From: Nitrospira sp.
GTDB taxonomy: Bacteria > Nitrospirota > Nitrospiria > Nitrospirales > Nitrospiraceae
Assembly (NCBI GenBank): GCA_015709715.1
Contig: CP054184.1
Span: 1 to 64,000 of the forward strand
Direction: 5' to 3'
Length of the DNA: 64,000 nucleotides
Position numbers and translations under genes: made by a program. The notes under the pieces are model-generated. The model ran no database searches. It was given only the letters and a program-made list of their open reading frames with translations, and had not been told where the DNA came from. Shown here piece after piece: positions 1 to 9,379 of the stretch (position 1 is its first letter; every line of letters starts with the position of its first letter).

Positions 1-1
1 G

Positions 2-280
2 GAAGGATGTCGTAAGGCGGCGACGCAGCAGTATCAGCTCATTATCACGGACCTCGAGATGCCGCGTTTGAATGGATACGAAGTGATTCAAGCGCTCCGA
101 GCAAGGCCCCAGATGCAAACGACACCCATCCTGGTCATGACGACCCGGGCCGGCGACAAACATCGGCACATGGCCATGGCAGCCGGTGCGTCCGGGTACA
201 TTGCCAAACCGGTTGAAGAACGTGCATTGATCCAAGAAATCCAACGATGGACGGGAAGAGCGATGAACGTCGGAAAATAG
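2..280 (+). CDS. Receiver (CheY-like) domain, C-terminal end of a truncated gene
   Basis: The frame is open from the left edge of the window, so this is the 3' end of a longer gene and the start is not visible. The protein end is a response-regulator receiver domain: the phosphoacceptor Asp lies in ITDLEMP, the conserved Thr in VMTT and the conserved Lys in IAKP. It ends soon after the receiver fold with no output domain, as in hybrid CheA kinases or single-domain CheY proteins. The phrase DLEMPRLNGYE and the following CheW-like genes suggest the C-terminal receiver of a hybrid CheA/ChpA-type kinase. That assignment is inferred because the kinase domains lie outside the window. Confidence 0.8.
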   Translation, partial: EGCRKAATQQYQLIITDLEMPRLNGYEVIQALRARPQMQTTPILVMTTRAGDKHRHMAMAAGASGYIAKPVEERALIQEIQRWTGRAMNVGK

Positions 281-327
281 GAAATCTTTGTCGGCACCTT
301 GCTTCGCTGGCAGAATGACGAACACCG

Positions 328-873
328 ATGACGCTCCGCGGACAGACTGCAGACGATCAGGTGATGGTGCGGGTGATCAGGTGCATGGTCACGGTGATTT
401 CCAATCATCACGTTGCGTTTCTTGCCGATTGGGTTCGTAGTGTGTCTTCTCCCATCACGGCCGAGGTAAGCGGCACTCTTGACCTGTCTCAGCGAATGGG
501 ACTGGGCGTGATTCAGACTACAGTCGATACGCGAATGATTCTATATGGCCGGGGGGAGCGATCGCGCACATTTCTGGTGGACAAGGTTATTGGTCTCATC
601 GAACTGGAGGTCGACGGAGTTCATCCGCTTCCGCGGCACTTTCGAGGGCGTGAGCGAGAATGGTTTTGCGGTCTCGTGAAGGAATCCAAGCAGGTTGCAT
701 GTGTGGTGAATCCCTATTGGATGCTGGACCTTCCTGCGCAGAGTCTGGATCTTGGAGAATTTATGGTCCGGCGTGAGTGTCGCAGGAAAGCGGCAGATGG
801 GCTTCTCCAACCGCGCGTAGAAGTCGATTCGAACACGACGATGGTTTCCGCTCTCGGCGTCCCGGGGAGGTGA
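328..873 (+). CDS. CheW-like coupling protein
   Basis: This 181-residue protein looks like a CheW-type SH3-like scaffold that would link chemoreceptors to the CheA kinase. The segment FLVDKVIGLIELEVDGVHPLP and a later GLVKESKQVACVVNP strand resemble the two halves of a CheW fold. It follows the receiver-domain gene and precedes a second CheW-like gene on the same strand, so it is probably in one chemosensory operon. The start is uncertain: ATG at 328 gives the full frame, while ATG at 364 begins just before the first predicted strand. Family assignment rests on pattern and context, because the sequence is divergent. Confidence 0.65.
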   Translation: MTLRGQTADDQVMVRVIRCMVTVISNHHVAFLADWVRSVSSPITAEVSGTLDLSQRMGLGVIQTTVDTRMILYGRGERSRTFLVDKVIGLIELEVDGVHPLPRHFRGREREWFCGLVKESKQVACVVNPYWMLDLPAQSLDLGEFMVRRECRRKAADGLLQPRVEVDSNTTMVSALGVPGR

Positions 874-881
874 GGTGCAGC

Positions 882-1340
882 ATGCTACGAAGCCAGCAAG
901 GTGCCGACATCGAACGGGGTGGCCGGAAGCGTGTCGAGGTTCGGAAGCAACAATTCATGGTTTTTTCCGTGGGTAATGAACGGTTGGCCGCAAGGATTGA
1001 TGAGGTCTGGGGCATCGAACCGTGGACCGGAGCCACGACTATCCCCAGTACAACCCCCTTCGTGACGTCTGTCATTCATCGCAATGACGAGATGTTGCCC
1101 GTCTATCAGCTTGCGGAAAAATTTGGGCATTCCGGCTTCCAGGAGGGCTCTCTCTGTTTGATCATAAAACATGCCGATGGTCCGTTGGCCATCTGTATCG
1201 ACGGACGAATTCCCTCACTGCATACCGTGGATGGAGCGCGCGTGCGCATTCACAGCGGTCCCGACCCTGATGTTCTTGGGACGTGTACGATTGGAGAGGA
1301 AGAGATCCCCATTATTAATCTCAAGACCCTAGGCGGCTGA
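882..1340 (+). CDS. CheW-like coupling protein (second copy)
   Basis: A 152-residue CheW-like adaptor. The fold begins at QQFMVFSVGNERLAARIDEVWGIE and continues with an LPVYQLAEKFG stretch typical of CheW (the family's 'lPviDL' strand), ending in EIPIINLKTL. I chose ATG 882 because it lies just after the stop of the preceding gene and follows a purine-rich GGGAGGTGAGG. A longer frame back to 777 would overlap the upstream gene by almost 100 bases. Two adjacent divergent CheW proteins suggest that different receptors or kinases are served by the same cluster. The role is inferred from family and context. Confidence 0.75.
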   Translation: MLRSQQGADIERGGRKRVEVRKQQFMVFSVGNERLAARIDEVWGIEPWTGATTIPSTTPFVTSVIHRNDEMLPVYQLAEKFGHSGFQEGSLCLIIKHADGPLAICIDGRIPSLHTVDGARVRIHSGPDPDVLGTCTIGEEEIPIINLKTLGG

Positions 1341-1393
1341 TCGACTCACCACAGATCCGGTCCGCCGAAGCAACATTTGGTTAGAGGAATGAG

Positions 1394-2809
1394 ATGCCCA
1401 AAATTCTGATTGCTGATGACAGTATCGCCGTTCGGAAAGTAGCGGAGCGTTTATTGACCGAGGCCGGAATGGGTGTGACGCTGGCGGCCAACGGCTCGGA
1501 GGCCCTCGCGCTGGTCAGCAAGGACCGCCCTGATGTCATTGTTTCGGACGTCATCATGCCCGACAAGAGCGGATATGAAGTCTGTTCGTTCATTCGCGGA
1601 CAGGCCAATTTAGCTGATATTCCCGTGCTGCTTATCAGCGGGATCGTCAATGAGGAGGTTTCTAAACAGGCCGAGTTCTGTAAAGCTGACGGCGTCTTGA
1701 AGAAACCCTTTCAAGGATCTTCGCTGAAGGATCGGGTATTGGAATTGTTGACCAAGTGTCAGTCGAAAATCGCCGAAAATACAGGCCCGACATCGGCCGC
1801 TACGGCCGAGAAGGCATTGCCGATTGAACGGTATTCGACCACATCCTTACCCCTGGGCACTGACATGCCATCAATTCCCCATCCGGTGACAGACGCTTCT
1901 CTGAATGTACCCATCGGCTTGGATCCTGTCGCCTCCTCCGTGGACTCTACGCGCTCGACCAACACGATGTTCCCTTCGGGGGAACTCTTGGCTCAGCGCG
2001 AGGCACGTATTGCAGAACTTGAACAGGAGCTTGAGGCGCAGTCTCGACAGAATCAAGAACGAACGCAAGACATGCAAAGGACCATCGACGAGCATCGTAG
2101 CCAGATAGAGGAGTTGAGATCTCGTGCCGAGATGCTTGAGCAGACGTTGGCCGATGAACAGGGGCATCGTGCGGCGCTCTCGGAGCAATTGGCCGACTTC
2201 TCGCGACAGGTTCGGAGGCTGGATGAGTTGGAGGGAGCGCTGTCCGAAGAGCGCCAACGGAATGAAACTCTTGTCCAGCAGGTGACAGAGAGTGAACGTA
2301 AGGTCCTGCGTATTCCGGAGTTGGAGGCGGCGCTGGCGGCGGAGCAAGATGCGGCATGCCAGCTGGTTCAGCAGATCACGCAGCTGGAAGAGGCAGAGAA
2401 ACGGGCCGTCACTCTCAGTGGAGAACTCGATCAGGAACGAGAAACGGTTGAGGTCTTGCGGCACCGATGTGCCGAATTGGAGGCGTGTGCCGCGCAGGTT
2501 CCATTGATGGAAGAAGCCTTAGGGCGAGAACGTGCCCGTGCGGTCGAGCTCGATGATCTGCTTTCGACGGAGAGGGAGGCCGCGATTGTGCTTCAGGAGC
2601 GTGTGGCACAACTGGAGCAAGCGACCCGACAAAATGCCGAGCTTGAGAAGGGATTGGTTGAGGAGCGAGAACGATCAACGGATCTTGCGCAGCGCCTTGC
2701 CGAAGCCGAGCAGCGGGCCGAACTGTCCGGCCAGCGTTTTGAAGATCTGGTAAGAAAGCTGGGAGAAATTGCGGGTCTTGCGTCTCAACTCAATCAGGGC
2801 AACCGCTAG
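1394..2809 (+). CDS. Response regulator with long coiled-coil tail
   Basis: This 471-residue protein starts with a complete receiver domain (about residues 1-120): acidic pair in LIADDS, phosphoacceptor Asp52 in VIVSDVIMP and the conserved Lys in KKPF. The linker (about 125-200) is rich in Ser, Thr and Pro. The remaining 270 residues are almost entirely heptad-rich, with Glu, Gln, Arg and Leu repeated (for example RIAELEQELEAQ and later near-repeats), and predict a long parallel coiled coil. There is no DNA-binding or enzymatic output domain, so phosphorylation probably controls oligomerisation or binding to a partner in the chemosensory array. The ATG follows TTAGAGGAATGAG, a plausible ribosome site. 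Confidence 0.8.
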   Translation: MPKILIADDSIAVRKVAERLLTEAGMGVTLAANGSEALALVSKDRPDVIVSDVIMPDKSGYEVCSFIRGQANLADIPVLLISGIVNEEVSKQAEFCKADGVLKKPFQGSSLKDRVLELLTKCQSKIAENTGPTSAATAEKALPIERYSTTSLPLGTDMPSIPHPVTDASLNVPIGLDPVASSVDSTRSTNTMFPSGELLAQREARIAELEQELEAQSRQNQERTQDMQRTIDEHRSQIEELRSRAEMLEQTLADEQGHRAALSEQLADFSRQVRRLDELEGALSEERQRNETLVQQVTESERKVLRIPELEAALAAEQDAACQLVQQITQLEEAEKRAVTLSGELDQERETVEVLRHRCAELEACAAQVPLMEEALGRERARAVELDDLLSTEREAAIVLQERVAQLEQATRQNAELEKGLVEERERSTDLAQRLAEAEQRAELSGQRFEDLVRKLGEIAGLASQLNQGNR

Positions 2810-2812
2810 TGG

Positions 2813-3775
2813 TTGCACTCAAATGGTGGCGACGTGTCCAGTGAATTAGATCAGACGGATGATGAGTTCCAAAAAGAATTGGTCGCCCTCTTTGGCCAGG
2901 AAGCTCAAGAGTGGCTGCGGGAAATTCATGCAGCTCTAACTGAGCTTGAGGCGCAACCTGACTTGGATCGGCATGTCCAGCTCGTGGAGTCCGTTGTCAG
3001 AGGAATCACCACTCTTGGAGGTTCCGCTGCCACCGTCAATCTAATGGATGTTGAGCGAGCAGCATTCGCGCTGCTGCCTTTTATCGATACGTTGAAGGAT
3101 CGAACCACGGCTTCCCAAGAAGATTACGACGCCGTTCGGAAACAATTTGAAATCGTGACCGCTTCAGTGGCAACCGCCACCGGCCTGATGGCGGTCGCTG
3201 AACTGCGCCCGAAGGCCGTCGTTCAAGAACAGCCGGAGTCGGACCTCTTATCACTGCTGAACGCGTTACGAGCGTTTCAGGAACAGGAAGGCCCGAGCGG
3301 GCGGTCTGCTCGTGGTCTGGTCGGCCAGGTCATGCAGCGTCTCGAACAGGGAGCCAGACAGGGCATGACCACGATTTCAGGGTGTGAGTTCAAGAAAATC
3401 CTGAGCGACTTTCGGGATATCGATGAACAGTTGCTCGTGCTGATCCGAGCCCAATTGCCCAACGTCGCCCAGATGCTACATCATCTCGACAGCTACGGGA
3501 ATTCAGATGCTGATCCAGTCTTGAATGCCTGTGTCCAAGAAATTGAACGCCTGCAGAGTAGTGCGAGGCAGGCAAACGCTGCTTCCTTGCTTACCTTTCT
3601 CACCGGTCTTCATAGCTTTCTCTCCCTTATCATTCAACACCGGCTTGTGTTGGCTCCCCGACGTGTAGCGGCGGTGGAGGCCCGCATCCGAAGCGTGCTG
3701 ACAGCCTTCGAGGGATGGTGTGTGGCCGGGCAGGGGGAGTGTGATGCCATGAGCCGACTCCTACCGGCAGCATAG
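2813..3775 (+). CDS. Degenerate HPt-like protein of the chemosensory cluster
   Basis: This 320-residue protein begins 3 bases after the previous stop, at TTG 2813 or possibly GTG 2834. Residues about 20-120 resemble a CheA-type HPt helical bundle (FGQEAQEWLREIHAALTELE, then TTLGGSAATV). The phosphoacceptor His of the usual HTLKGSA motif is replaced by Thr, so it probably cannot accept phosphate. The C-terminal half (about 175-320) matches the C-terminal half of the next gene, with a shared pattern around the LTFLTGLHSFLSLI helix. It probably acts as a scaffold or sequestering partner. The function is unproven and I know no named family for the C-terminal part. Confidence 0.65.
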   Translation: MHSNGGDVSSELDQTDDEFQKELVALFGQEAQEWLREIHAALTELEAQPDLDRHVQLVESVVRGITTLGGSAATVNLMDVERAAFALLPFIDTLKDRTTASQEDYDAVRKQFEIVTASVATATGLMAVAELRPKAVVQEQPESDLLSLLNALRAFQEQEGPSGRSARGLVGQVMQRLEQGARQGMTTISGCEFKKILSDFRDIDEQLLVLIRAQLPNVAQMLHHLDSYGNSDADPVLNACVQEIERLQSSARQANAASLLTFLTGLHSFLSLIIQHRLVLAPRRVAAVEARIRSVLTAFEGWCVAGQGECDAMSRLLPAA

Positions 3776-3821
3776 CCCCTTTGGTCTCCGCCGTTCGCCT
3801 ATATCGACCTGAACAAAGAGG

Positions 3822-5921
3822 ATGGGTGTGGAGAGCGAGCTGAGCTGGTATCAGCAAGCGGAGGATGTCTTGGCAGGAGCGGCGGTTGCAGTTCAACGCC
3901 GCGAATGCGTCGACCTGGAGGTCGTTTCCCGCCTAGCGCGTTATCTCGTCGATGCCATCCAAGGTAACGACCGGTTGGTGGTCGTGGCGCTCTCGAGCCC
4001 TCCAGGATCTCCCCAAATCACCAATCTCATCAACGTCGGCATCCTGGGCACCAAGATCGGCCTGGGGTTGGGATTCTATGGGACTGAACTGCACCACCTT
4101 GCATTGGCGGCGCTGCTGCACGACATCGGGGTGTTTGCCCTCTCTCCTGAACTCATGAGCAAAGGCGGTCGATTTACGGGGGCAGAGCGAGCTGTTCTTG
4201 AGGAACATCCTCGTCTAGGGGCTGAGATCATCGAGCGCCTAGGGGGGCAGTATTCGTGGTTGGCGCGGGTGGTCCTTCAGGCCCACGAACGTGGAAATGG
4301 GCAAGGATATCCCAATCGAATCAAAGGGAGAGAGATTCATGAACTCGCCCAGCTTATCGGGCTTGTCGATATTTTTGATGCGCTGATCAGTCCGCGTTCC
4401 TACCGCCGTCGACTCACGCCCCATGAGGCCGTGCGAGAGCTTCTCAACAGTGAGCGTACAGCCTTTCCCCGGGAGATGATGAAAGCGCTGGTCGAACAAT
4501 TGTCCGTTTTCCCCTTGGGCACTAGAGTCCGTCTGAGCAGCGGGGAGGAGGGCGTCGTCGTCCGTGTGTCACCTCGCTACCCAGCCCGACCGGTCGTCCG
4601 TGTGCTTGAAGGGGAAGCAGATGCAGAAGCACACGTTTCGCACGACCTGAACCTCAGTCTCCTGCCGCAAGTCTCAGTGGTTCAGACCGTCGATCCGCCG
4701 GCGCTGGCACGCATCTCACTTCCTATGCGTGAGTCTGCGTCCGGTCAGCCGCCTTCCGCGCGTACGATTCAGCCGGCCGACCGATTCGCCGCCCTGTTGG
4801 ACAACCTCGATGCGATCGCGAATGTCATTCGCGCTGCCGTGGAGCGCTCCGTGCCATCTACCGCGCTACCTTCCTCATTTTCTCGGCCGCGCGCTTTTGG
4901 AAACGCGACGGCGGAGATTCGCCGCGAAGTGTTGGGACTGTTCCTGCTGGAGGCGCGTGAATGGCTCGCTCAAATTCACACCGCACTCGATCGCTTGGAA
5001 CGACCGGGGACGGTGGGGGATCGAGCTAAGGTCGGGGCCATCCTGTGGCATTGCCTCACTAATCTTGCGAAATCCGCTGGGGCAGTCGGACTGTGCGGGA
5101 TCGAGGATAAAGCCGGCGCTCTTCTTGCGCTGCTCGGGCCGGCGGAAAAACAAGAAATGGCAGCGGCTGCGCGCCAGGTGGGTTCCTTGCGGGAAGGGCT
5201 ACAGGAAATCTTTCAGATCCTGCAGCAGGTTCCGGGAGAGCAGTCAGGACATGAGTCGATACCTGCCGTGGAACAATCTGATCGAGCAGCCGGCAATCGG
5301 ATGAGTGATCGCGAGACCTCGCCGGTGATATCTCGGGGCGGACCGCCGTCCTTTCAGGCGCAGGGCACCTCCCAGCATACTTCTCTCATCGAAGCGATGT
5401 GGCAATTGCATGCCGCTCGTGCGAGGTCTGCGGAACCCAAACGAGACGTTTTGGGAATGGTGATTCGAGAGGCAGAGCAAGAGGGCGAGCGTACCGGTCG
5501 CCCCATCGATGCGGCGGTCATCACGGATGTCTTAGCGAAGCTGGACGAGTGGGATCGTCAGTTCCTGGTACAGGTGCACAGGCATGTGCCGGCATTGATC
5601 GAGAGTCTGGGAGCGGTGATGCGCGATGTCTCCCAGGCCGCCGTTCCGATGCAGTCCTTTGCGCCGTCCTTGGCCCACATCGATCTACTCTGCGAGGAGG
5701 CAGCGCGGGTGTCGGCCTCGAACCTCGCTGTGTTCTTAAACGGCCTTCGGACCTTCTTTCGTATTACCGCCGAACACAAACCTGCCACGGTGCGTCAGCG
5801 TCTGGCCGCTGTAGCAGAGCGATTACACTCCTTGATTCCGCTCGCGCAACAATGGGTCGACATCGGAAAAGTGGAACGAGAAGCCATCAGCGCGATCCTG
5901 CCCAAGTCCGATGGATCCTAA
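3822..5921 (+). CDS. HD-GYP domain protein fused to degenerate HPt module
   Basis: A 699-residue protein. Residues about 30-230 form an HD-GYP phosphodiesterase domain: His100-Asp101 in HDIG, HERGNGQGYPNRIKG at 155-169 and VDIFDALISPRSYRRRLTP after it. This family hydrolyses cyclic di-GMP or related cyclic dinucleotides. Residues about 365-470 (LGLFLLEAREWLAQIHTALDRLE) repeat the HPt-like bundle of the preceding gene, again without the phosphoacceptor His. The last 150 residues match the C-terminal half of that same neighbour. The protein thus links cyclic dinucleotide turnover to the chemosensory cluster, for instance to set motility or surface behaviour; that link is an inference from the fusion. 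Confidence 0.8.
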   Translation: MGVESELSWYQQAEDVLAGAAVAVQRRECVDLEVVSRLARYLVDAIQGNDRLVVVALSSPPGSPQITNLINVGILGTKIGLGLGFYGTELHHLALAALLHDIGVFALSPELMSKGGRFTGAERAVLEEHPRLGAEIIERLGGQYSWLARVVLQAHERGNGQGYPNRIKGREIHELAQLIGLVDIFDALISPRSYRRRLTPHEAVRELLNSERTAFPREMMKALVEQLSVFPLGTRVRLSSGEEGVVVRVSPRYPARPVVRVLEGEADAEAHVSHDLNLSLLPQVSVVQTVDPPALARISLPMRESASGQPPSARTIQPADRFAALLDNLDAIANVIRAAVERSVPSTALPSSFSRPRAFGNATAEIRREVLGLFLLEAREWLAQIHTALDRLERPGTVGDRAKVGAILWHCLTNLAKSAGAVGLCGIEDKAGALLALLGPAEKQEMAAAARQVGSLREGLQEIFQILQQVPGEQSGHESIPAVEQSDRAAGNRMSDRETSPVISRGGPPSFQAQGTSQHTSLIEAMWQLHAARARSAEPKRDVLGMVIREAEQEGERTGRPIDAAVITDVLAKLDEWDRQFLVQVHRHVPALIESLGAVMRDVSQAAVPMQSFAPSLAHIDLLCEEAARVSASNLAVFLNGLRTFFRITAEHKPATVRQRLAAVAERLHSLIPLAQQWVDIGKVEREAISAILPKSDGS

Positions 5922-6125
5922 CGCCTATTCCTTGAGCAGTCTGTAAGAAGCCTCGCACAGTCCGCCGGTTGATGTTCTATCCACATGGTTGCGCACAACC
6001 CCTCCACAGTTCTTGTGGACAGACTGCGGTCGCTTCTCCTTGCCGCAGAATGAATCGATAGAAGCCTGACGCGATGACGATTTTTCGCTTGCGGTTCATC
6101 GCGCGATTGTACGACCATCACGCCC

Positions 6126-6650
6126 ATGCCAAAACTTGTCGCTGTCAAACCCATCGAAGGCTACGACGCCAAAGCTACGGCCTATATCAAGGCCTACATG
6201 TTATTCCCTTCGGGCATTTTAGGGTTGCTGTCCATGGTCGGGGGCGTGGGCGCACTGGGTTACCAACTGATCGGGACGGATACCTATACCTGGCAGACAT
6301 TTCTTCAGAGTTCGGGGTTGCTGTTGCTGGGAGGGATTCTCGGGTGGGTGCAGACCCTCTATCACCAGAAGATCCTTCGAGAACGGCCAGAGGTGTTCGC
6401 TGCGCGTATGCAGCAACCGACGGCGAAGCGCGGTGGCCGCGCGAAGCGGGAGCCTGCTGCCTCTCAACCTTCGTCGACCACCTCGCCATGGGTTCCCGTC
6501 GCCTACTTGGCCGGTGTCGCCGTGCTCTTATCGACGGCCACCTTCAGCGTGGTGTATGGAGCCGTCTTTGTCGTTGCGGCCTATCTGCTACCGTGGGCGG
6601 GCTTCTTCTGGGCGAAACTGTTTTTCTGGAGGAAGGTTCTACAACCGTAA
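6126..6650 (+). CDS. Small integral membrane protein of unknown function
   Basis: A 174-residue protein with four likely membrane segments in two pairs: about residues 26-48 and 58-78, then 125-145 and 146-165. A hydrophilic, Arg/Lys-rich central loop (about 85-120, with TAKRGGRAKREP) separates them and should face the cytoplasm. I do not recognise a family. The ATG at 6126 sits in CCCATGCC without a clear ribosome site. It is convergent with lpxD, 17 bases away, and I see no hairpin terminator between them. Confidence 0.65.
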   Translation: MPKLVAVKPIEGYDAKATAYIKAYMLFPSGILGLLSMVGGVGALGYQLIGTDTYTWQTFLQSSGLLLLGGILGWVQTLYHQKILRERPEVFAARMQQPTAKRGGRAKREPAASQPSSTTSPWVPVAYLAGVAVLLSTATFSVVYGAVFVVAAYLLPWAGFFWAKLFFWRKVLQP

Positions 6651-6667
6651 CACGCGGGGGAAGGGTC

Positions 6668-7750
6668 CTACTTGGATTTCGGGCGACGGGATTGTTTGCT
6701 CGATGCTCGGGACTGCTCCAGTTTCTGAAGGCGCTCTTCGAGTTCGCGCAGGCGCTGACGGAGTTCAGGCAATTGGGGAATCACCGCCTGGGCTTTCAAG
6801 AACGTCGCGTGCGGCATCACCGGGGCGCCGGAGACGATCTGGTTCGGTTCCAAACTTCTGGTCACACCTGATTGTGCCGCAATCATCACCTGATCGCCGA
6901 TCTGGAGATGATCGGCCAAGCCGGCCTGTCCCCCCACCATCACGTGTCGTCCCAAGGTCGTGCTGCCTGCGATGCCGACCTGGGCGACTAGGATATTGTC
7001 CTCTCCGACCACGACGTTGTGCGCGATCTGGACCAAATTATCGATCTTGGTCCCTCGCTTGATCACGGTATTCCCGAACGTTGCGCGATCAACGGTGACA
7101 TTGGCGCCTAGTTCCACGTCGTCCTCGACGATCACCCCTCCCAACTGCGGAATCTTTTGATGGCGCCCTTGATGTTGGACATAACCAAACCCGTCGCTTC
7201 CGATAACCGTTCCGCTGTGGATGATCACGTGTGTGCCGATGCGGCAGCCCTCACGAATGACGACATTCGGGTAGACCAGGACATCATCTCCGATGATGCA
7301 ATCATCTCCGATGAAGACGCCGGGGAAGAGTGTGACGCGCGAACCAATCGAGACTCGATCACCGATCGTCACGCCGGCCCAGATCGACACATCCGCTCCA
7401 ATGACGACGTCCTTGCCTCGGTGGATTTCCGGGGCGATGCCTCGCACCCGCGGAGGAGGCACAAAAAACCGTTGCGCGGCACACGCAAAGGCATAGGCCG
7501 GGTTGTCGACGATCAATTGTGGGGACGAAAAGTCGGGCAGGCGTCGAGCGACCAGCAGGGCCCCGATAGGGGCCGTGTGAATCGGTTTCAACCCGCGTCC
7601 CGCAGCCAGGAACGTGAGATCGCCGGGCCCCGCGAGATCCAGACTGGCGATGCCTGTCACGGTGGCGTCTGCTGGACCAACCAGTTCGCCTCCCACCAGC
7701 GCTTGCAACTCACGGAGCGATACGGGAGCCGATTTTGGGCTTGCGGTCAT
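6668..7750 (-). CDS. lpxD: UDP-3-O-acylglucosamine N-acyltransferase
   Basis: LpxD transfers a 3-hydroxyacyl chain from acyl carrier protein to UDP-3-O-acylglucosamine, the third step of lipid A synthesis. The 360-residue sequence has the N-terminal uridine-binding domain (about 10-100, with [17 protein letters not shown]) and a long left-handed beta-helix of hexapeptide repeats (about 110-320). The catalytic His is probably in [15 protein letters not shown]-terminal coiled coil ([19 protein letters not shown]) is typical, but it is followed by a basic tail [10 protein letters not shown] that is less usual. It is the last gene of a minus-strand block behind an acyl carrier protein, only 3 bases away, which is the donor used by this enzyme family. 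Confidence 0.93.
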   Translation of the reverse strand: MTASPKSAPVSLRELQALVGGELVGPADATVTGIASLDLAGPGDLTFLAAGRGLKPIHTAPIGALLVARRLPDFSSPQLIVDNPAYAFACAAQRFFVPPPRVRGIAPEIHRGKDVVIGADVSIWAGVTIGDRVSIGSRVTLFPGVFIGDDCIIGDDVLVYPNVVIREGCRIGTHVIIHSGTVIGSDGFGYVQHQGRHQKIPQLGGVIVEDDVELGANVTVDRATFGNTVIKRGTKIDNLVQIAHNVVVGEDNILVAQVGIAGSTTLGRHVMVGGQAGLADHLQIGDQVMIAAQSGVTRSLEPNQIVSGAPVMPHATFLKAQAVIPQLPELRQRLRELEERLQKLEQSRASSKQSRRPKSK

Positions 7751-7753
7751 GGA

Positions 7754-8059
7754 TCAGGCCTTCTTGCTTTTGGAGGTGCGCGGGCTCTTGGCCTTCTTCG
7801 TCTCAGCCTCCGACGGTGCCACCCGGCCCTCGACGTATCGAATCACATGGCCCACGGTGGTGAGGCCGACGAGATCCTGATCGGGAATTTGCAGGTTGAA
7901 CACTTCTTCGATCCGGTACAACATTTCAATGACGGCCATGGAATCCAAGCCGAGGTCATCGCGCAAATGATGGGTGGTATGGATTGATGCGGCATCCCGC
8001 TTGAGGTAGTCCGCCAATGCCTGAATGATTTTCTCTCCGACGTCCGCTGTCTTGGCCAT
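7754..8059 (-). CDS. Acyl carrier protein with basic C-terminal tail
   Basis: A 101-residue acyl carrier protein. Ser41 in DLGLDSMAVIEM is the site for the 4'-phosphopantetheine arm, followed by helix 2 and the conserved FNLQIPDQDLVGLTTVGHVI region. The core ends near residue 80; the last 20 residues (EAETKKAKSPRTSKSKKA) are rich in Lys and Ser, which is odd for a normally acidic protein. It lies between fabF and lpxD on the same strand, so it probably carries the hydroxyacyl chains used for lipid A or another envelope lipid, rather than being the main housekeeping ACP. ATG 8059 is chosen; a GTG codon immediately precedes it. Confidence 0.88.
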   Translation of the reverse strand: MAKTADVGEKIIQALADYLKRDAASIHTTHHLRDDLGLDSMAVIEMLYRIEEVFNLQIPDQDLVGLTTVGHVIRYVEGRVAPSEAETKKAKSPRTSKSKKA

Positions 8060-8122
8060 CACCGGTATCCTTCGTGCTTCGCCTTCAAATGTCCCGCGGC
8101 ACGGGCGCCGAGGGAACGGTGG

Positions 8123-9379
8123 TCAGCTTGAGATTCGCCTTAAGACGACGGCGGCATTATTACTGCCGAACCCGAATGCATTGACCAAGGCGACCTTGAC
8201 CTTCCTGGTCTGCGCTTCACGCGAAAGGCCTTGGAGCGCGCAAGCCGGATCAGGATCGTCCAGGTTGAGTGTGGGGTGGACCTGTCCGCTGGCTAGGCTC
8301 AGGGCCGACACGATACCGGCGAGCGACCCCGCGGCGCCCAGCGTGTGCCCGACAAGCGACTTGGTGGCGTTGACGGCCAGTTTGTCCGCTCGTGACCGAA
8401 ACAGACGTCGAATGGCCTTGACCTCGACGGCATCCCCCACGATCGTCGAGGTGGCGTGTGCATTGATGTAATCGACCTGCCCGGGCGTGACGCCGGCATC
8501 TTTCAAAGCCAGGTGCATGGTCGTCGCTACTTCGATCCCGTCCTCTCGCGGGATCACCATGTGGTACGCTTCGCTGGTGGCCGCATATCCCGCGACTTCG
8601 GCATACATCCGCGCCTTGCGCTTTTTAGCGTGAGCGAATGATTCCAGAATCAACGCGCCGGCCCCCTCGCCCATGACGAATCCATCCCGCCCTCGGTCGA
8701 AGGGGCGGGAAGCGCGTTCCGGCGTCTCGTTATACTTCGTGGAGAGGGCACGAAGCGAGCAAAAACCGGCAAAGACCAGCGGCGTGATGCTTGCGTCGGC
8801 TCCGACGACAATCACCGCATCGGCCGTGCCGGCACGGATACAATTCATGGCCTGACCCAAGGCATGGGCGCTGGACGAACAGGCCGTGGAAATGGTGAGA
8901 TTCGGTCCCTTGGCGCCATAAGCCATCGCCACGATCCCGGAGGCGGAGTTGAGCGTAATGACGGGGATAAAATTCGGGTGGACGCGGTGTGGTCGTCGTT
9001 GTTCGTACAGTTGGGTGATCTCGCGCTCTCCCATGACCATGCCGCCCATTCCGGCTCCGACGATGACGCCCACGCGGTGCGGGGTTTCCTGCTCCATGTG
9101 AAAATCCGCGTCAGCCAGGGCTTCCTTGGCCGCTACCAACGCGAACTGTGCGTAGCGGTCCACACGATCGCCTTGGCCGGCGGGGAGGTAGTGGCCCGGG
9201 ACAAAGTCGGGAATGCTGCCGGCCACGCGCGAACGGTAGCCCTCCAGCGGAAAGGGATCGAAGGACGGAATGGCGGAAATGCCTGAGCGGCCTTCCAGCG
9301 CCGCCTTCCAGAATTTCGGCACTCCGATCCCGATCGGAGAAACGACCCCCAGTCCTGTAATGACCACTCGTGCCGGCAT
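8123..9379 (-). CDS. fabF: 3-oxoacyl-[acyl-carrier-protein] synthase II
   Basis: A 418-residue condensing enzyme of the KAS II type, which elongates acyl-ACP with malonyl-ACP. The catalytic triad is visible: Cys167 in TACSSSAHALG, His in NAHATSTIVGD and His in KSLVGHTLGAAG. The length is normal for FabF. It is followed by the acyl carrier protein gene and lpxD, and preceded by lptG and lptF on the same strand. This suggests a dedicated elongation step supplying acyl chains to lipid A or a related lipid, which is an inference from neighbours. No residue of the active site is missing. Confidence 0.93.
   Translation of the reverse strand: MPARVVITGLGVVSPIGIGVPKFWKAALEGRSGISAIPSFDPFPLEGYRSRVAGSIPDFVPGHYLPAGQGDRVDRYAQFALVAAKEALADADFHMEQETPHRVGVIVGAGMGGMVMGEREITQLYEQRRPHRVHPNFIPVITLNSASGIVAMAYGAKGPNLTISTACSSSAHALGQAMNCIRAGTADAVIVVGADASITPLVFAGFCSLRALSTKYNETPERASRPFDRGRDGFVMGEGAGALILESFAHAKKRKARMYAEVAGYAATSEAYHMVIPREDGIEVATTMHLALKDAGVTPGQVDYINAHATSTIVGDAVEVKAIRRLFRSRADKLAVNATKSLVGHTLGAAGSLAGIVSALSLASGQVHPTLNLDDPDPACALQGLSREAQTRKVKVALVNAFGFGSNNAAVVLRRISS

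Noticed and set aside
6074-6871. A 265-residue plus-strand frame overlapping the small membrane protein and lpxD
   Set aside because: It has no domain and covers two genes with clear coding evidence in other frames.
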